64,000 nucleotides of DNA from assembly GCA_963691655.1 (NCBI GenBank), contig OY829326.1, positions 89,645,235 through 89,709,234 on the forward strand. The letters are read 5' to 3'. The notes below the pieces were generated by a model that had not been told where the DNA came from, made no database searches, and was given only the letters and a program-made list of their open reading frames with translations. Both the position numbers and the translations under genes were made by a program. The DNA comes from Toxonevra muliebris (lineage: Eukaryota; Arthropoda; Insecta; Diptera; Pallopteridae). Of the stretch, positions 46,331 through 57,222 are shown one piece after another; position 1 is the first letter of the stretch, and the number at the start of each line of letters is the position of its first letter.

Positions 46331-47079
46331 ATGTGCATAGTATAGGGCCAACCTTCAGATACACAAATACTTGATCACACATTACACCTTACATGTAGTG
46401 TATGTTGGTATGTAAATATTGGCACTATAACTATAAAATTTAACACATATGGACGTAGATTCGATTATTCCCTGTTCGCATATATTTGCACAACATAGCC
46501 ACAAATCTGTGGTGGAGTACGTTGGTGTTGTTAGCAAAAATGGTGTTCTTCTTGTTTAATTTAGATTACGTAATTGCTATTGTTGCTGAATATTGTTGTT
46601 TCTTATTGTACTTGAAGAACATGGCAATACACCCCATGCGCATTGCCTTACATGCAGCAACTATGAATAATAGATATGTCGAAAAAACGTTTGGATACTT
46701 TTTTTATGTAAGAGATTTTAGCTATTTTCTTTAAATTTTAACGAAATTGATAAAGAATTTTTACATATACATTAGGGTGGTCCGGTTTTAGATCTTTTTA
46801 TCAATTGGATTACAAAAAGCCCAAAAAATATGGGTGTTGTTGTTGTCAAGCGCTTTGTAAATCAAGATATTAAGAAAAAAACACTGACGTTTTGAAGTTA
46901 ATTTTTGGCTTTAAAAATGTTCATATTATTTTAATTCCATTTTTACTATATTTGGCTATCAAAATATAATCTAGCACTTTCTTTCTAACGTTGATATCTT
47001 CGTCAGTTAGCATTGAAAGAATAATGTTCTCGGCATGTGCAAAATGAGAATTTCGTTTAACCACATTAAATATTATATT

Positions 47080-47479
47080 TTATAATTTTGCATCGATATT
47101 ATCACGAACAAGTTCAATATATTTGAACAAAAGTTTTGGTACCATTTTAAAACACTCATTTGACTTTATCGAAAACCAAATTGGAGAGTAAACTTTAATT
47201 ATGAAGTTTACTAATTGAGCTAACTTTACGGAAGGATACGGCAAAGGTACATAATAACGCCAAATTCTATTTGCAGTGGTTAAATAACGGGAATGTATCA
47301 TAGTACCTGGAATTTTCATGGCAAGAGATGGACCAACAATCCCCATTTGAAAAGCGTGACACATATCGAACAAAAATTTTGGTTCTGCGTTCTACAAGAA
47401 CATCCTGTGGCAATACGGGTAAATCATCTGAGCAAGTCAGCAGAATTAGATGAAGAATTAAATATAGTAAAACAGACAT
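47080..47479 (-). pseudogene. hAT-like transposase fragment
   Basis: The minus strand reads MAMKIPGT-like sequence: the visible blocks are SLAMKIPGTMIHSRYLTTAN, RIWRYYVPLPYPSVKLAQLV and NFIIKVYSPIWFSIK. The order 'PG--(S/H)-(A/S)RW/Y--(T/K)A', then a helical stretch, then 'VY-P-WF' matches the middle region of the better preserved transposase at 52476-53943 (PGPVSHARWMAKA). The reading shifts frame near 47370. The catalytic residues are not visible in this piece. Confidence 0.6.
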
Positions 47480-48347
47480 TTTTTTATTATTATTTCGTAT
47501 GATTGTATTATTGTTTCAACCAATAAAATGGTAAAAAAATTTGGAATAAATATCTTACCACCTACTTTCCTCTTATACTTAACCCTTTCGTTGTTTTTGG
47601 CTTATATATTGTACAAAAATATATTCATATTTAACCACTTCTCTTTTCAAACATATCGGGAATTTTAAAAATAAAAAATTGTTTTTTAAATCAAGCATGT
47701 TTTTTCTCTTTATAATTTAAGTTTGAGCAAAAACGGGAGTACAGTTTTTTTTTTATTTGATTTTGAAAAACAGTCCAAATTACATTTGTGTGAATTTACG
47801 AAGTGAAGGTACAAAGATTAAAATTTTGAGCAAGTATATAAACTTTTTTTTAATTATAACAGTTTAAAACGAAAGTTAAAACTCCATTTCATAATACAAA
47901 ATTAGTAACTTAAAAAAAAATTGTTTTACATGCTTAAAAAAATTGTACAAATTCACGCAACTCTAATGTACAATATAATGTACAATAAATAATTTGGTTA
48001 CTATAGTGTACAAAAGACATGAAAGGTTGATGATTTTTGAATTATTTTCTGCGGGTGTTAAAAAAATTGTGATAGTGTTGATTTGTTTTTTGTTCAACAA
48101 ACGAAAAAATAACAAGGTTCTGAAAGTGGACGCTGATAGAACTTGAGAAAAAAAATTATAACTGTCTCGGCGTTTTAAAAGTATACGTCTAATTTTTTTT
48201 TTTAGGTGGGCTCAAAGTTTGCCCATTTCCAACAGATTAAGTATAATAAACCATAAAATAACTTGTTATATTTGCATCAGAGCTTGTTTGTATGTTTAGC
48301 AACTTATAGTAGAACTTTCCGTGGAATATTTTCTTCCTACATATTAA

Positions 48348-48431
48348 CCCTTTGGCACCCACCTTTATGGGTCTTTTTTGCTTTTTTCGAAAAAGTTTCC
48401 TTTTTGACCCATTACGAGGGTTGATAGAGGG
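48348..48431. mobile_element. Possible tiny TTAA-flanked MITE (piggyBac-like), 84 bp
   Basis: ACATATTAACCCT (48340-48352) is mirrored at 48428-48440, placing TTAA on both sides (48344-48347 and 48432-48435) and CCCT at both termini, the piggyBac end style. It is very short and could be chance. Confidence 0.35.
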
Positions 48432-48980
48432 TTAATATGTTCAAGAAATATGCTGCCCATGAAATTTTACTATAGGTTACTGAACAACAAAATTTGTATT
48501 CTTGACTTTAGTAAAAATAAACCCAAATTCCAAAAATGTTTCAAATTTTCACCTTTTATACTTAGTTTTTAAAAGTATTTTCTAAACTAAAAGTATATTT
48601 TGCATTGCAAAATAAACCTTAGTTGTTTTTTATACAAAAAAAACTCAAAAACTAATTTTTTTCTTGAATTTTTACTCCTTTCATGCATTTTGGTCATTAT
48701 AATGTACAAAATTCCAAAAGCTCTACAGCTTTTCCCAAAAACTTCTTTCATAATTTTTTTGGTTTTTATTCTTAACAAAGACCAAATCTACGAATATAAA
48801 ACAACAAAAAATTTTTTACACCCCAATAAAAAAGTTGAGAAGAAAGGGTTAATTTATGAAAATGGATTATGAGTTTTTACAATTGGTTTATTGGAAAAAT
48901 AAAAGAATCAAAAATACTAAAAAAGCCAAAAAATCGTTTTTTTTTTTTTAATACCTTGATTTAACAGATATCTACAGGAG

Positions 48981-49280
48981 GTCGCCATATCCTAGTGGTT
49001 AGTGTGTTGGACTGCTTTGCAGAGGTGCCCGGGTTCATATCTCAGCACGCTCAAAAAATCAAAAATAGAAAATAAAAATTATTCTACACAACACCCCACC
49101 TCTTGGTTGGCATTGGCAAACCTCCAAGAGTAAAAAAATCACTTCGCCACAGCGCGCTGTTCGGATTTGGCATAAAACTGTAGGCCCCTTCCATTCGTGT
49201 ATAAATATAACTCACACAACATGAATGGATGCGTAAAGCTCGGCCTTGGCCCTCCAGGGGCTGTTGTACCATAATAGTAG
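48981..49280 (+). mobile_element. tRNA-derived SINE, family B, copy 1 (nested in hAT)
   Basis: The head GTCGCCATATCCTAGTGGTT holds an A-box-like region, and CCCGGGTTCATATCTC a slightly damaged B box. The body runs through TTGGTTGGCATTGGCAAACC, GTTCGGATTTGGCATAAAAC and TGTAGGCCCCTTCC to GCCCTCCAGGGGCTGTTGTA and a short ATAATAGTAG tail. The target duplication TACAGGAG is exact (48973-48980 and 49281-49288). The copy inserted after the surrounding hAT element. Confidence 0.82.
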
Positions 49281-49351
49281 TACAGGAGATTGCACCATAG
49301 GCTGCGGTCTAATTCGAAAAAGATCTAAAATCCAACCACCCTAATATACAT

Positions 49352-49869
49352 TCTTACATATATATAGTTGTTTTCCTATAAAAACATGTACATTATGTGT
49401 GTAAAAGAAAAAAAAAGCTCTTGGGGTTTTATTGTTGGCAAGGATTGCAGCAACACTTTTTAAATCAAAATTCGTTTTTCAAGTTCACATTGATATTTTT
49501 TTTTTTTTTTGTGATATTATTTTAAATTTAATTTGTATTTTAAAATATTTTTTTAATATTTAAAAATTTTGTACAATTTCTCTTTACAAGTTGGCAACTC
49601 TGTTGATTGCCAAAAAATTTCCTGTCATTTTAGTCCACCTCTTACATAATTTCATGTATGATTTGTATGAGGGGATATTCTGTGAGTTTTTTGGTTTTTG
49701 ATTCTATCATGTGTATGGTAAAATCATGTGTATATATGTACATATGTATATTAGACTGCTTCGAGTTTTTCGCGATTTTTTCGCTTATGCTGTATGCTTA
49801 TGCTCTGCTTATGTTGTAAAATTAAATTTCACGAGCTCAGAGACGCAATGTTTAGAGGTCGCGCATCGT
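49352..49869. other. Presumed intron, AT-rich, unassigned
   Basis: No gene seen. There is a T run at 49498-49510. Confidence 0.4.
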
Positions 49870-50443
49870 GTTTTTATGTTTACCCATATAAATAACACAG
49901 AGATTTCGTTCAATAAAAGTACAACATTTTTTTCTCTAACCAAATATATGGTGACTGACATATTTGTCCCTTCATTATGAAGAGTAACGATTAAATTAAA
50001 CTTAGAAATTTTATGCTTTTTTTTCTTTAGGTAATAAGATTTATTGATTCATGAAATATGTAAATAAAAACAAAGCGTAATAAAGACAATAATAATGACT
50101 AATATAATTTATATGACTACATATTGATCCAAGAACGTTTTTTCAAAAATATATGTGTCTAGGAAGTTTACAAATTACTTATCGGCCGATGCCCACTGTC
50201 GATAATGTAGAACAAACATGGCGTACTGTTTACAATTCAAAATAATGGCTAAGACTTAACTCAATAACCACATTATCAAAATAAAAAAAATGTAAAGAAA
50301 AATCTTTTAAATTTCACTTCATCATTACCCTCCATAATCAAAGGAACTAATATAGAACTCACGAGATATTTAGGTAGAGAAAAATAATTATACTTTTATT
50401 GAATGAAATCTCTGTGTTATTTATATGGGGAAACATAAAAACG
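49870..50443. repeat. Inverted repeat pair, arms about 80 bp
   Basis: 49870-49953 (GTTTTTATGTTTACCCATAT, then AAATAACACAGAGATTTC) is mirrored at 50365-50443 at about 85 percent. The 400 bp between are AT-rich and non-coding. It may be a separate foldback element or an outer part of the element that starts near 50503. Confidence 0.55.
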
Positions 50444-50502
50444 CTCTGATGTTTTAGATAAAAGCTGTGAAAAAATCGCGCTACTTGAAAAATTCGAAGT
50501 CT

Positions 50503-51100
50503 AATGTATATGGAACATTTTCTATCAACGGGAGACCCCCCTCTGTCCAATATTGGTTGAGGTATTTTGGGGCATGTTTGAGCTCAAATGAAAACTTATT
50601 ATCTCTAGTTTCGAATGCAACAAGGCCTTTTTTGGTTTGGCATGATGGCGGACCAATATGGCGGCAGCAAGTCTACCACCTTACCTTGAAAGAATGGTTT
50701 TATCACGCATACGTTTACCCAAGTCATCATAAAAGAACAGATAAAGCCTTTTTTCCTATATTTTTTTTCGTTGAATATGAATCTAATATTATTCTCACGG
50801 GAAATGTTACGTATTGTCCCTAACCTCAAAAAATGAAAAATCCCAAAAAATAGTTTTTCGTGTCTCACTTGTTCCAAGTCATCAGAAAACTTCCCAAAAA
50901 ACTTATTCGTCATTATTAATTTTTTTTTTTACTCTAATTAAGCACCGCAAAGGAAACAGAGACCTACTAAGTTCACGTCGTTGTTCTGGGTAACGCTAAA
51001 AGTATGTTACAGCCAAGTTAAAGAATTAAACTAGAGATAATTAGCATTTGAGCCCAAAGATCCCCTAAAATACCTTGACAGAGAATGCCCCATGTATATT
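50503..51100. mobile_element. Foldback element, copy 2
   Basis: In reverse orientation this matches copy 1 at 1510-2280: CGGGAGACCCCC, TGGCATGATGGCG, 'CAATATGGCGGC', 'CGTTTACCCAAGTCATCATA' and CTTCCCAAAAAACTTATTC all recur. The unique centre (GCACCGCAAAGGAAACAGAG onward) appears here as the complement of copy 1. The right arm is internally shortened (about 51010-51100). No coding capacity. Confidence 0.65.
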
Positions 51101-51188
51101 ATGTAAATATGTTCACAGTATTTAAAATGTACCTAGTATTTAAAATGGCAAATGGATATTTTTTTATGCCGCACATTTATATATGATA

Positions 51189-51316
51189 TCGCATACTAAC
51201 TATAAAGGGGGCACTACTCGGAATTGAAAATTTTGTAAGGAGGCGATAAAAAATGTTTGTCGTTTCAATTTAAAAATTCAATTTTGAGTTGTGCCCCTTT
51301 TGTAGTTAGTGTGCGA
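51189..51316. mobile_element. TA-flanked MITE, 128 bp, nearly palindromic
   Basis: The left end TCGCATACTAACTATAAAGG and the right end (complement) TCGCACACTAACTACAAAAG agree over about 40 bp with a handful of mismatches, and TA lies on both sides (51187-51188 and 51317-51318). A related fragment lies at about 15232-15287 inside another MITE. This is the Tc1/mariner style of insertion. Confidence 0.6.
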
Positions 51317-51318
51317 TA

Positions 51319-51997
51319 TACTATTATAATTTATTTAATTTCATAAATTTTTCTATTTACGTCATTCTACTTCTATGATTGATTTTATGTTCACCAAAAG
51401 AACCAAAACAAACATTTTTGTATGCCAATAATTTTTATTTTTGTTATAATTTAAATATGTGCACTCAATTTTAATAACACAATACTTTAATGTTGTTTGA
51501 TTTCTGTTTCTTAAGTTAGAATTGGCCTTTTTAAATTGTACGAAACGAAAGAAATCAATTAGCAAATCGTGATTTATATTATCTAGCTAAAATCGGTATA
51601 AGTTATTGGAAACTCACTAATTCCTCTGCTGCGAATCCCAAGATATTTGTAAATGTAGGCGTAATGATTAATTTGAATAACTTTGGTCCACACTAAGTTT
51701 AGTTTAGTTTGTAATATCATATTTTTAACTACTTATTGTATGTTGTATCAATACTTTTTCCATGACAGATATAGAAATGTTTTTGTATAAGAAATGCATA
51801 CATATCATATAAAATGTCCTTCTGTTTTCAAAAGTAAGATGAATGTAACAATTTGAAAATGTATAATTTAAATTTCCATTAAACTCATACGAGTTTGCCA
51901 TTTCTTTTCCAATGTATTATTCTTCTAGGTAAACCTATTTTTAATCAAAAATCTCTAACTAATTTGTATATAACTACATATGTAAACATACGTATAT
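51319..51997. other. Presumed intron, AT-rich, unassigned
   Basis: No gene or clear element seen. Confidence 0.4.
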
Positions 51998-52005
51998 GTA
52001 TGCAC

Positions 52006-54212
52006 TAGGGTGGCCCTTAGCTATTAGTAATTCCCCTAATCTGGTTCCAATAAAAAAAAACCGAGCTGAGCAAAATTTCAGCTCCATCGGACAACTTCTA
52101 GGCGACCCTCAAACGCCTTGAAGTTGACACATAGTATAAAAAACTATTAACTGTGTTCGAAAGCGGTATAGTCTTCTCTATATTAATCATTTTCTTGTTT
52201 CTTCTTAGAGAAGTTTATTCGAATATATCCAAGAAATTGTGTGAAAACATTCTGAATCAAATTTTCTAAAAGTAAATTCGAACAATTCCTGAAACAACAT
52301 GGAAAATTTAAGAAATATTAGGATATTTTTATTAACACACACAACTTCTATAGGAGAAAGGTATTTTATTTACAGAAATAATATTTGTAAAATCAAAACC
52401 TATCTAATGCAAAAAGTAAACAAGAACTAAATATTATTTCTTCGTAAGAGAAGATTTAGTAGCTGTTGGGAAGTTTTATCGGTCTGCGGAAACGATTTGC
52501 AAAACAAATTGTTTCTCAGTTTCATCTTTTGTAAGAATGTTGTTGTATTCCTGAATGAGTTTCACACCTCTTTCTGCAACGTCATTAACAACAACTGTTT
52601 GTTTTCTCAAGATTTCCAATTCCATTTTTGTAACCTGGATCATTTTTCCGTGTTGACGGGTCTTTGTCGGGGAAATCGGTACTGATTGAAAGTTTCTCAA
52701 AAAACATTTTTGTACCAGGAGTTACAAAAGACGAAAACTCGATGTTTGTAAACGAAGGAAAATCATTTTGATGCAGAATATACCTCTACAGTTGACTTTT
52801 TTCTTCTTCCTCTTCTTCACCTTTGTCTGCTTCCAACATAATTTGAGCCATATTTGCCTTAACCGCTGTTGGAACATTGTCATCAAATAAGGATAGAGCC
52901 ACAGGTTCGGGAGCTAAGTACCAGAGATGGTTGGCAAATTTTTTCGCAGCAGCCTTACTGATTTCTGGATCAATATCCTGATAATTTATCAACTGACGCA
53001 TGAACAAGAAGTCAGGATAATGTGCTTTAATTGCTTTAATTGCGAGCAAGAAAAATACAAATTTTTCTTAAAGAATTCTTCTCTCTATGAGACAACAGAA
53101 ACTGCTTTTGAAATAAGTATATCTTGAATGCATAACTCGCCTTTGCCATCCACCTAGCATGACTTACAGGGCCTGGTGTGCGAAACGATATCCCATTTTT
53201 CGGAATGCCCCAAGAAAGATCATTGTTAACTCCAACAACTCTCGGTAATCATCTCGCTGTTGTTTTTTCATGGAAAGGTGTTGTTCAAGAAATCCAAGAA
53301 CGACAGAGCGAACATCATCAGTCACTTCATTACTACTAGCTATGTAAGCGTTCTTGTCCAGTTTTATCCAAGTTTCTCTGAATCTTTTGAAAAGTGTCAT
53401 GTCTGGACCAGAAGTTGCATCCATAAGGTAGTCGGAACAGCTTCTCAAAACTAGCTCAAAAATATGATGACGGCAAGGAAGATACAACAGGTCACGATAA
53501 AACATTTTTTCGAGGTTTATGCAGGCACCATTTACTCAACCTGTGTTGTTTGCTGTTGTATCAAAACAAAGTGCACGAATTTTATCGGTTATACCCCACT
53601 TTTCCCCTGCTTGGTAAACCGCCATAGCTTGTTCTTCTCCTGAAGATGTTAGGATTTCAGGGACTCCTAACAATTGCTCCTTGCCTTGAAAAGTTGCTAT
53701 TATTGCCAGTCCACCTGTAAGTGCTGGGAGCAGCTTTCCATCCCAGTGCAACACTAACTCCTGGCAGTCATTTAGGTTAAATTTCTGCTGAATTTCTTCG
53801 TGTCTTGCTTCTCTAAATTGTTTTCTAAAGCGTCGAAAAGAAGTACGATTTATTACTAGTTTTTCAGTATCGTGGCCCAAAGCGTCTACAGCAGCCATTA
53901 ATATATAAACCCTAATTTCTATCAGTGATTTTACACCTATCAAAATCTTCAGAGAGATGGGGAGTAAAAGCGGGAAAGCGTTATTTTCATTACGAATGTA
54001 TATATGTAATTACATACTAATAACTACAAAAAGTTGTTTTTTCTGAAAAATTACTTTACGGGCGACGATGTAAAACTTCATGGTCGATGAGGGCCGCCTA
54101 GCAGTTTTCTGATCCAGCTCAAATTTTGCACAGATCAATTTTTTATTGATTGAAACAAGATAGGCGTCTGGGAGCTAAACTTTTAAAAAGTTCAAATATA
54201 AGGGCCACCCTA
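52006..54212 (-). mobile_element. hAT-like DNA transposon, 2207 bp, near-complete termini
   Basis: Perfect 14-bp terminal inverted repeats (TAGGGTGGCCCTTA at 52006-52019 and its complement at 54199-54212) are bounded by an exact 8-bp target duplication, GTATGCAC (51998-52005 and 54213-54220), which fits nTnnnnAn. The minus strand carries a long transposase-type gene with few lesions. Perfect flanks and few disabling changes make this one of the younger insertions in the window. Confidence 0.85.
52476..53943 (-). pseudogene. hAT-like transposase, few lesions
   Basis: Reading from 53943 downward, one frame stays open to 53164 except for a single TGA near 53535 (ANNTG-stop-VNGACINLEK). Visible blocks: LVLHWDGKLLP (candidate first catalytic Asp), RALCFDTTANNTG (candidate second Asp) and LLYLPCRHHIFELVL (Cys/His pair as in the RNase H-like core of hAT transposases). 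TSGPDMTLFKRFRETWIKLD follows. Near 53190 the frame shifts at a run of A and continues PGPVSHARWMAKASYAFKIY. A second shift leads to 53049-52786 (DPEISKAAAKKFANHLWYLA, LSLFDDNV) and a tail to 52476. I recall proteins of this layout as common uncharacterised transposon proteins in arthropods and cnidarians. No BED zinc finger is seen at the N-terminus. The superfamily call rests on the 8-bp duplication plus the RNase H-type motifs. Confidence 0.7.
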
Positions 54213-54220
54213 GTATGCAC

Positions 54221-55149
54221 CTATACAAAAGTATTTTCTTTACCTTGAACAAGTACACGCATATTTACTTTATGTATTTTTGTTTGTACTCGTAGAAGAA
54301 AAAATATTAAATTCATAGAAGAAAGAAAGCAAAAATATTGAAAAAATTCAAAATCTCTACTTTCAATGGTATATCAGATAAAAATTGCATTTTATACATA
54401 ATAATGGGAACAGAAATTGTGATGTAGAGATATAGACATTAAGATATAGTAGGTGCAATGCACATGTGTACAGAACTACAATTGAGAGGAAAGTAAGATA
54501 GTAGTTACAGCTACTACGGATAGACAGACAAAGAGTAAAATATTGATGGAAACAAAGACGTAGTAAAGACTTGAAACCGGTAAATTACTACGAAGGGAAA
54601 GCTACTAAGGGCAGTCAAATATATGTACTAAGAGCCAAGGTGAAAAACTACTTTGCCTGAAAAAAATTAAGGGGTCTAAGGGTGCATTATTTGGTAATGT
54701 AGTTTTTTGGTAATTGATTATTGATTTTTAGACTACAATAAGAAATGTGAGGAATTATTCTGAAATTGTGCCAATTTCACCCAGGTAAAAAGGTGCCTCC
54801 AAAAAAGCATGAATGGCCATGATATATCTCATGTTCCGCTTATCTGAAACAGAAAATGCGTGCTTATATTAATCCATGGGACTTTGGTTATTCGATGAAC
54901 TAGTATGGGAATTTTTATCTTCATAATCTAAAAAATGGAGCTTAGAAAATTTGTTTCTGTGCTATTATTATTAGGGACTATGGAAATCTAATTGTTCATG
55001 TTTCATAGTTTGACGTTTACTTTATTGCTACTGAACAGTTAAAGTGCTGTTTATTTGACTTAATGAAACGTTCTTTTTGTCGAAATATATAAACTTAACG
55101 TAGCGTAACTTAGCATAGCAGTGCATAGCAAAACTTAATACTGTAACGT
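54221..55149. other. Presumed intron, AT-rich, unassigned
   Basis: No gene seen. Confidence 0.4.
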
Positions 55150-55328
55150 ATTTTTTTCTAATAAAATTTTTATACATTAGTGCAACTGTTTGCAATTATC
55201 TAAAACTCTAGATTCTAAGTAATACTTACTTGAAAACTTGTAAGACATTTTGAAAAATTCCTCCCCTGTAAAGCAAAATCCTCCTCTTAAAAGGAAAAAT
55301 TATTAAAATTTTCAAAACGACAGCACTG
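55150..55328. mobile_element. hAT-like element fragment, same family as 20422-21491
   Basis: About 180 bp match the right end of the 20422-21491 element nearly base for base (TTCTAATAAAATTT, TACATTAGTGCAACTGTTTG, AAATCCTCCTCTTAAAAGG) and end in CGACAGCACTG, the same terminus with one change. The left part is missing. Confidence 0.75.
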
Positions 55329-55797
55329 GTTATGAATGGTCTAGTTGTAGAAATGAAAGAGAGAGAGAGCGTGTTTTATTACACTGAAAAATAGTTTTTG
55401 TCTCATTTTCATTTTATTGATAATGAGGCCACAATTCTAGTTCAGCTGATAGCGACTGAACGAAACGTGGCCACCGTTTGAAAAAACGTGATTACTAAAC
55501 AAACGCGCTTAAAATTCGATGTGAATATTTTTCTAGATAACCAACATGGTGGGGCCATACAAAAGCTTTTCTTTCATATTTAATACATCCTAGAACTATC
55601 GAAAAATACAAAACAAAACTATTTTTTGAAAGCGTCACAGTAACTTTAGAATAACCAGCTTTTTTGACTGTTAAGTATATATATATAGAAACTAGTGATG
55701 TAACGATCGCCAATTTAGCGATTGCGGATGCAAATACGAATACGAATGTCCAAAGCTGACATTATCGAATACGAATGTGAATATGGAATTTTATATA

Positions 55798-56119
55798 TAG
55801 TCAACGAAACCGTGAACTAATAAAAACCAAGGATGTTCACGTTTAAGAGATTGTTCACTTTTGCGATTTCGCTTTTAATAAAAAAAAAATTAATTAAGAA
55901 AAATAGGTAATCTCCACCTTAAATATTGCCTTTTCTCTAAGGTTTTTGTAGTAAATAAAACTAAAATTTAAAAATTGAGACACAATTTCTAAGAAATTTT
56001 GCTCACGTTTTAGAACTTTCAGACTTTGTTCACGCTTTAGAGTAGTCAATGGAAAAAAAATTTGTTCACGTTAATGGATGTTTACGTTAGTGGATATTCA
56101 CGTTATCGAACATTGACTG
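55798..56119. mobile_element. Possible pogo/mariner-like MITE, 322 bp
   Basis: The left end TAGTCAACG and the right end (complement) CAGTCAATG are flanked by TA (55796-55797 and 56120-56121). 'GTTCACG' motifs recur through the element in both orientations (for example 55838, 56029, 56072). Terminal similarity is limited. Confidence 0.42.
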
Positions 56120-56190
56120 TAGTTATTTCTAGACTGTTGTTTAAGAAAATATTTGGATCAACTTAGAATATAAGAAGTGGTAAATTATAC

Positions 56191-56430
56191 GACCTCGATA
56201 GTCTAGTGGATAGTGCACTAGACTTTCATCAGAAGGTTGCGGGTTCGATTCCAGTCTTGGTCTGGTGGTTAATTCTGATAAACTTCTTATATTCGCTATC
56301 GATATGAAGTGGATGAGAATTATAAGAATGTGTACAAGTACACACCTTGGTTGGTAATGGCAAAAACACCGAGCTGATAAAAATTGCAACACAGCCGTTC
56401 GGAGTCGGCGTTAAACTGTAGGTCCTACCA
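56191..56430 (+). mobile_element. tRNA-derived SINE, family A, copy 2
   Basis: The head GACCTCGATAGTCTAGTGGA and perfect B box GGTTCGATTCC are followed by the family body (GATGAGAATTATAAGAATGT, CTTGGTTGGTAATGGC) and the end GTTCGGAGTCGGCGTTAAAC then TGTAGGTCC. It is better preserved than the copy at 19655-19881. A second tRNA-like head follows at once. Confidence 0.8.
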
Positions 56431-56640
56431 TCGCCACTATAGTCTAGTGGTAGAGTGCCAGACTCTTGTCTCTGGAGACCCGAGTTCGATTCTCGGCATG
56501 GGTATGTTTCTTATTTATCTTTCTTTCTCTCGTCCTTTCTTTCTTTCTTGGGGCTTTGGTACATCTAGATCTTATAGGTCGCAGTGCCTGACTTTCGAGT
56601 CGTCCTTCCTTCAAATAATAATATATTTTAAAATGTAGTT
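56431..56640 (+). mobile_element. Third tRNA-like SINE unit, family C
   Basis: TCGCCACTATAGTCTAGTGG is followed by CCCGAGTTCGATTCTCGG, a perfect T arm with B box. The acceptor stem does not pair and the anticodon loop is the wrong size, so this is not a working tRNA gene. A pyrimidine-rich body (TTTCTTTCTCTCGTCC, 'CTTTCTTTCTTTCTTGGGG') follows to about 56640. It directly abuts the family A unit, either as a dimeric SINE or as a coincident insertion. Confidence 0.6.
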
Positions 56641-56910
56641 TTGCTTCTTTTCGGCTTTGTTTGGCAAAACTAATCAAAGTTGCATAACAAACTGGTCAAA
56701 CAGTTTCACAAAGATTTAAAAAAAAAACTGTATGTGTGCAGGTACTCACGATAAAAGTGAAACTTTGTTGTTTATTTGAAATATATTAGAAACCATTTAT
56801 TGAAAGTAATCTCCTATTCTGTGTTTTCAGTTTCTATAAACTGCACGAGTGGCTAATTTACTCCAGTTAAAGCATCATCTTCCATATTTAACGAATAATT
56901 TCCCATATTA

Positions 56911-57222
56911 GTACTACTATTATTATGGCACAACAGCCCCTGGAGGCCCAAGGCCGAGCTTTTCGCATCCATTCATGTTGTGTGAGTTATATTTACACAC
57001 GAATGGAAGGGACCTATAGTTTTATGGCGAATCCGAACGGGGAAATGAAAAGCTTTTCAGAGGCATTTGTTTTTTACTCTTGGAGGGTTGCCATTGCCAG
57101 CCAAGTGGTGGTGCCGGGTAGAAAAATTTTTATTTTTCATTTTTGATTTTTGAGCGTGCCGAGATATGAACCCGGGCACCTCTGCGTAGCAGTCCACACA
57201 CTAACCACTAGGCTACGGCGAC
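56911..57222 (-). mobile_element. tRNA-derived SINE, family B, copy 2
   Basis: The complement of the right end begins GTCGCCGTAGCCTAGTGGTT and includes CCCGGGTTCATATCTCGGCA. The body matches copy 1 at 48981-49280 through TTGGCTGGCAATGGCAACCC, the 'GTTCGGATTCGCC' region and GGCCTCCAGGGGCTGTTGTG. It ends in an AATAATAGTAGTA tail. Confidence 0.82.

Larger units (their letters stand above)
46773..49343. mobile_element. hAT-like DNA transposon, 2571 bp, with transposase remnant
   Basis: The ends TAGGGTGGTCCGGTTTTAGA (left) and, as complement, TAGGGTGGTTGGATTTTAGA (right) match with 3 changes in 27 bp. The 8-bp target duplication ATATACAT is exact (46765-46772 and 49344-49351) and obeys the nTnnnnAn pattern. 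On the minus strand a transposase remnant survives at 47080-47479. A SINE has landed inside (48981-49280). The rest is AT-rich decay. The termini are shared with 39569-39804 and 52006-54212. Confidence 0.8.

Noticed and set aside
46486..46734. 82-codon hydrophobic frame as a small membrane protein or receptor exon
   Set aside because: Hydrophobicity follows from T-rich DNA; no splice sites of quality and no known motif.
56431..56505. A true tRNA gene
   Set aside because: The T arm is perfect, but the acceptor stem does not pair and the anticodon arm is irregular; it is followed by a SINE-like body.
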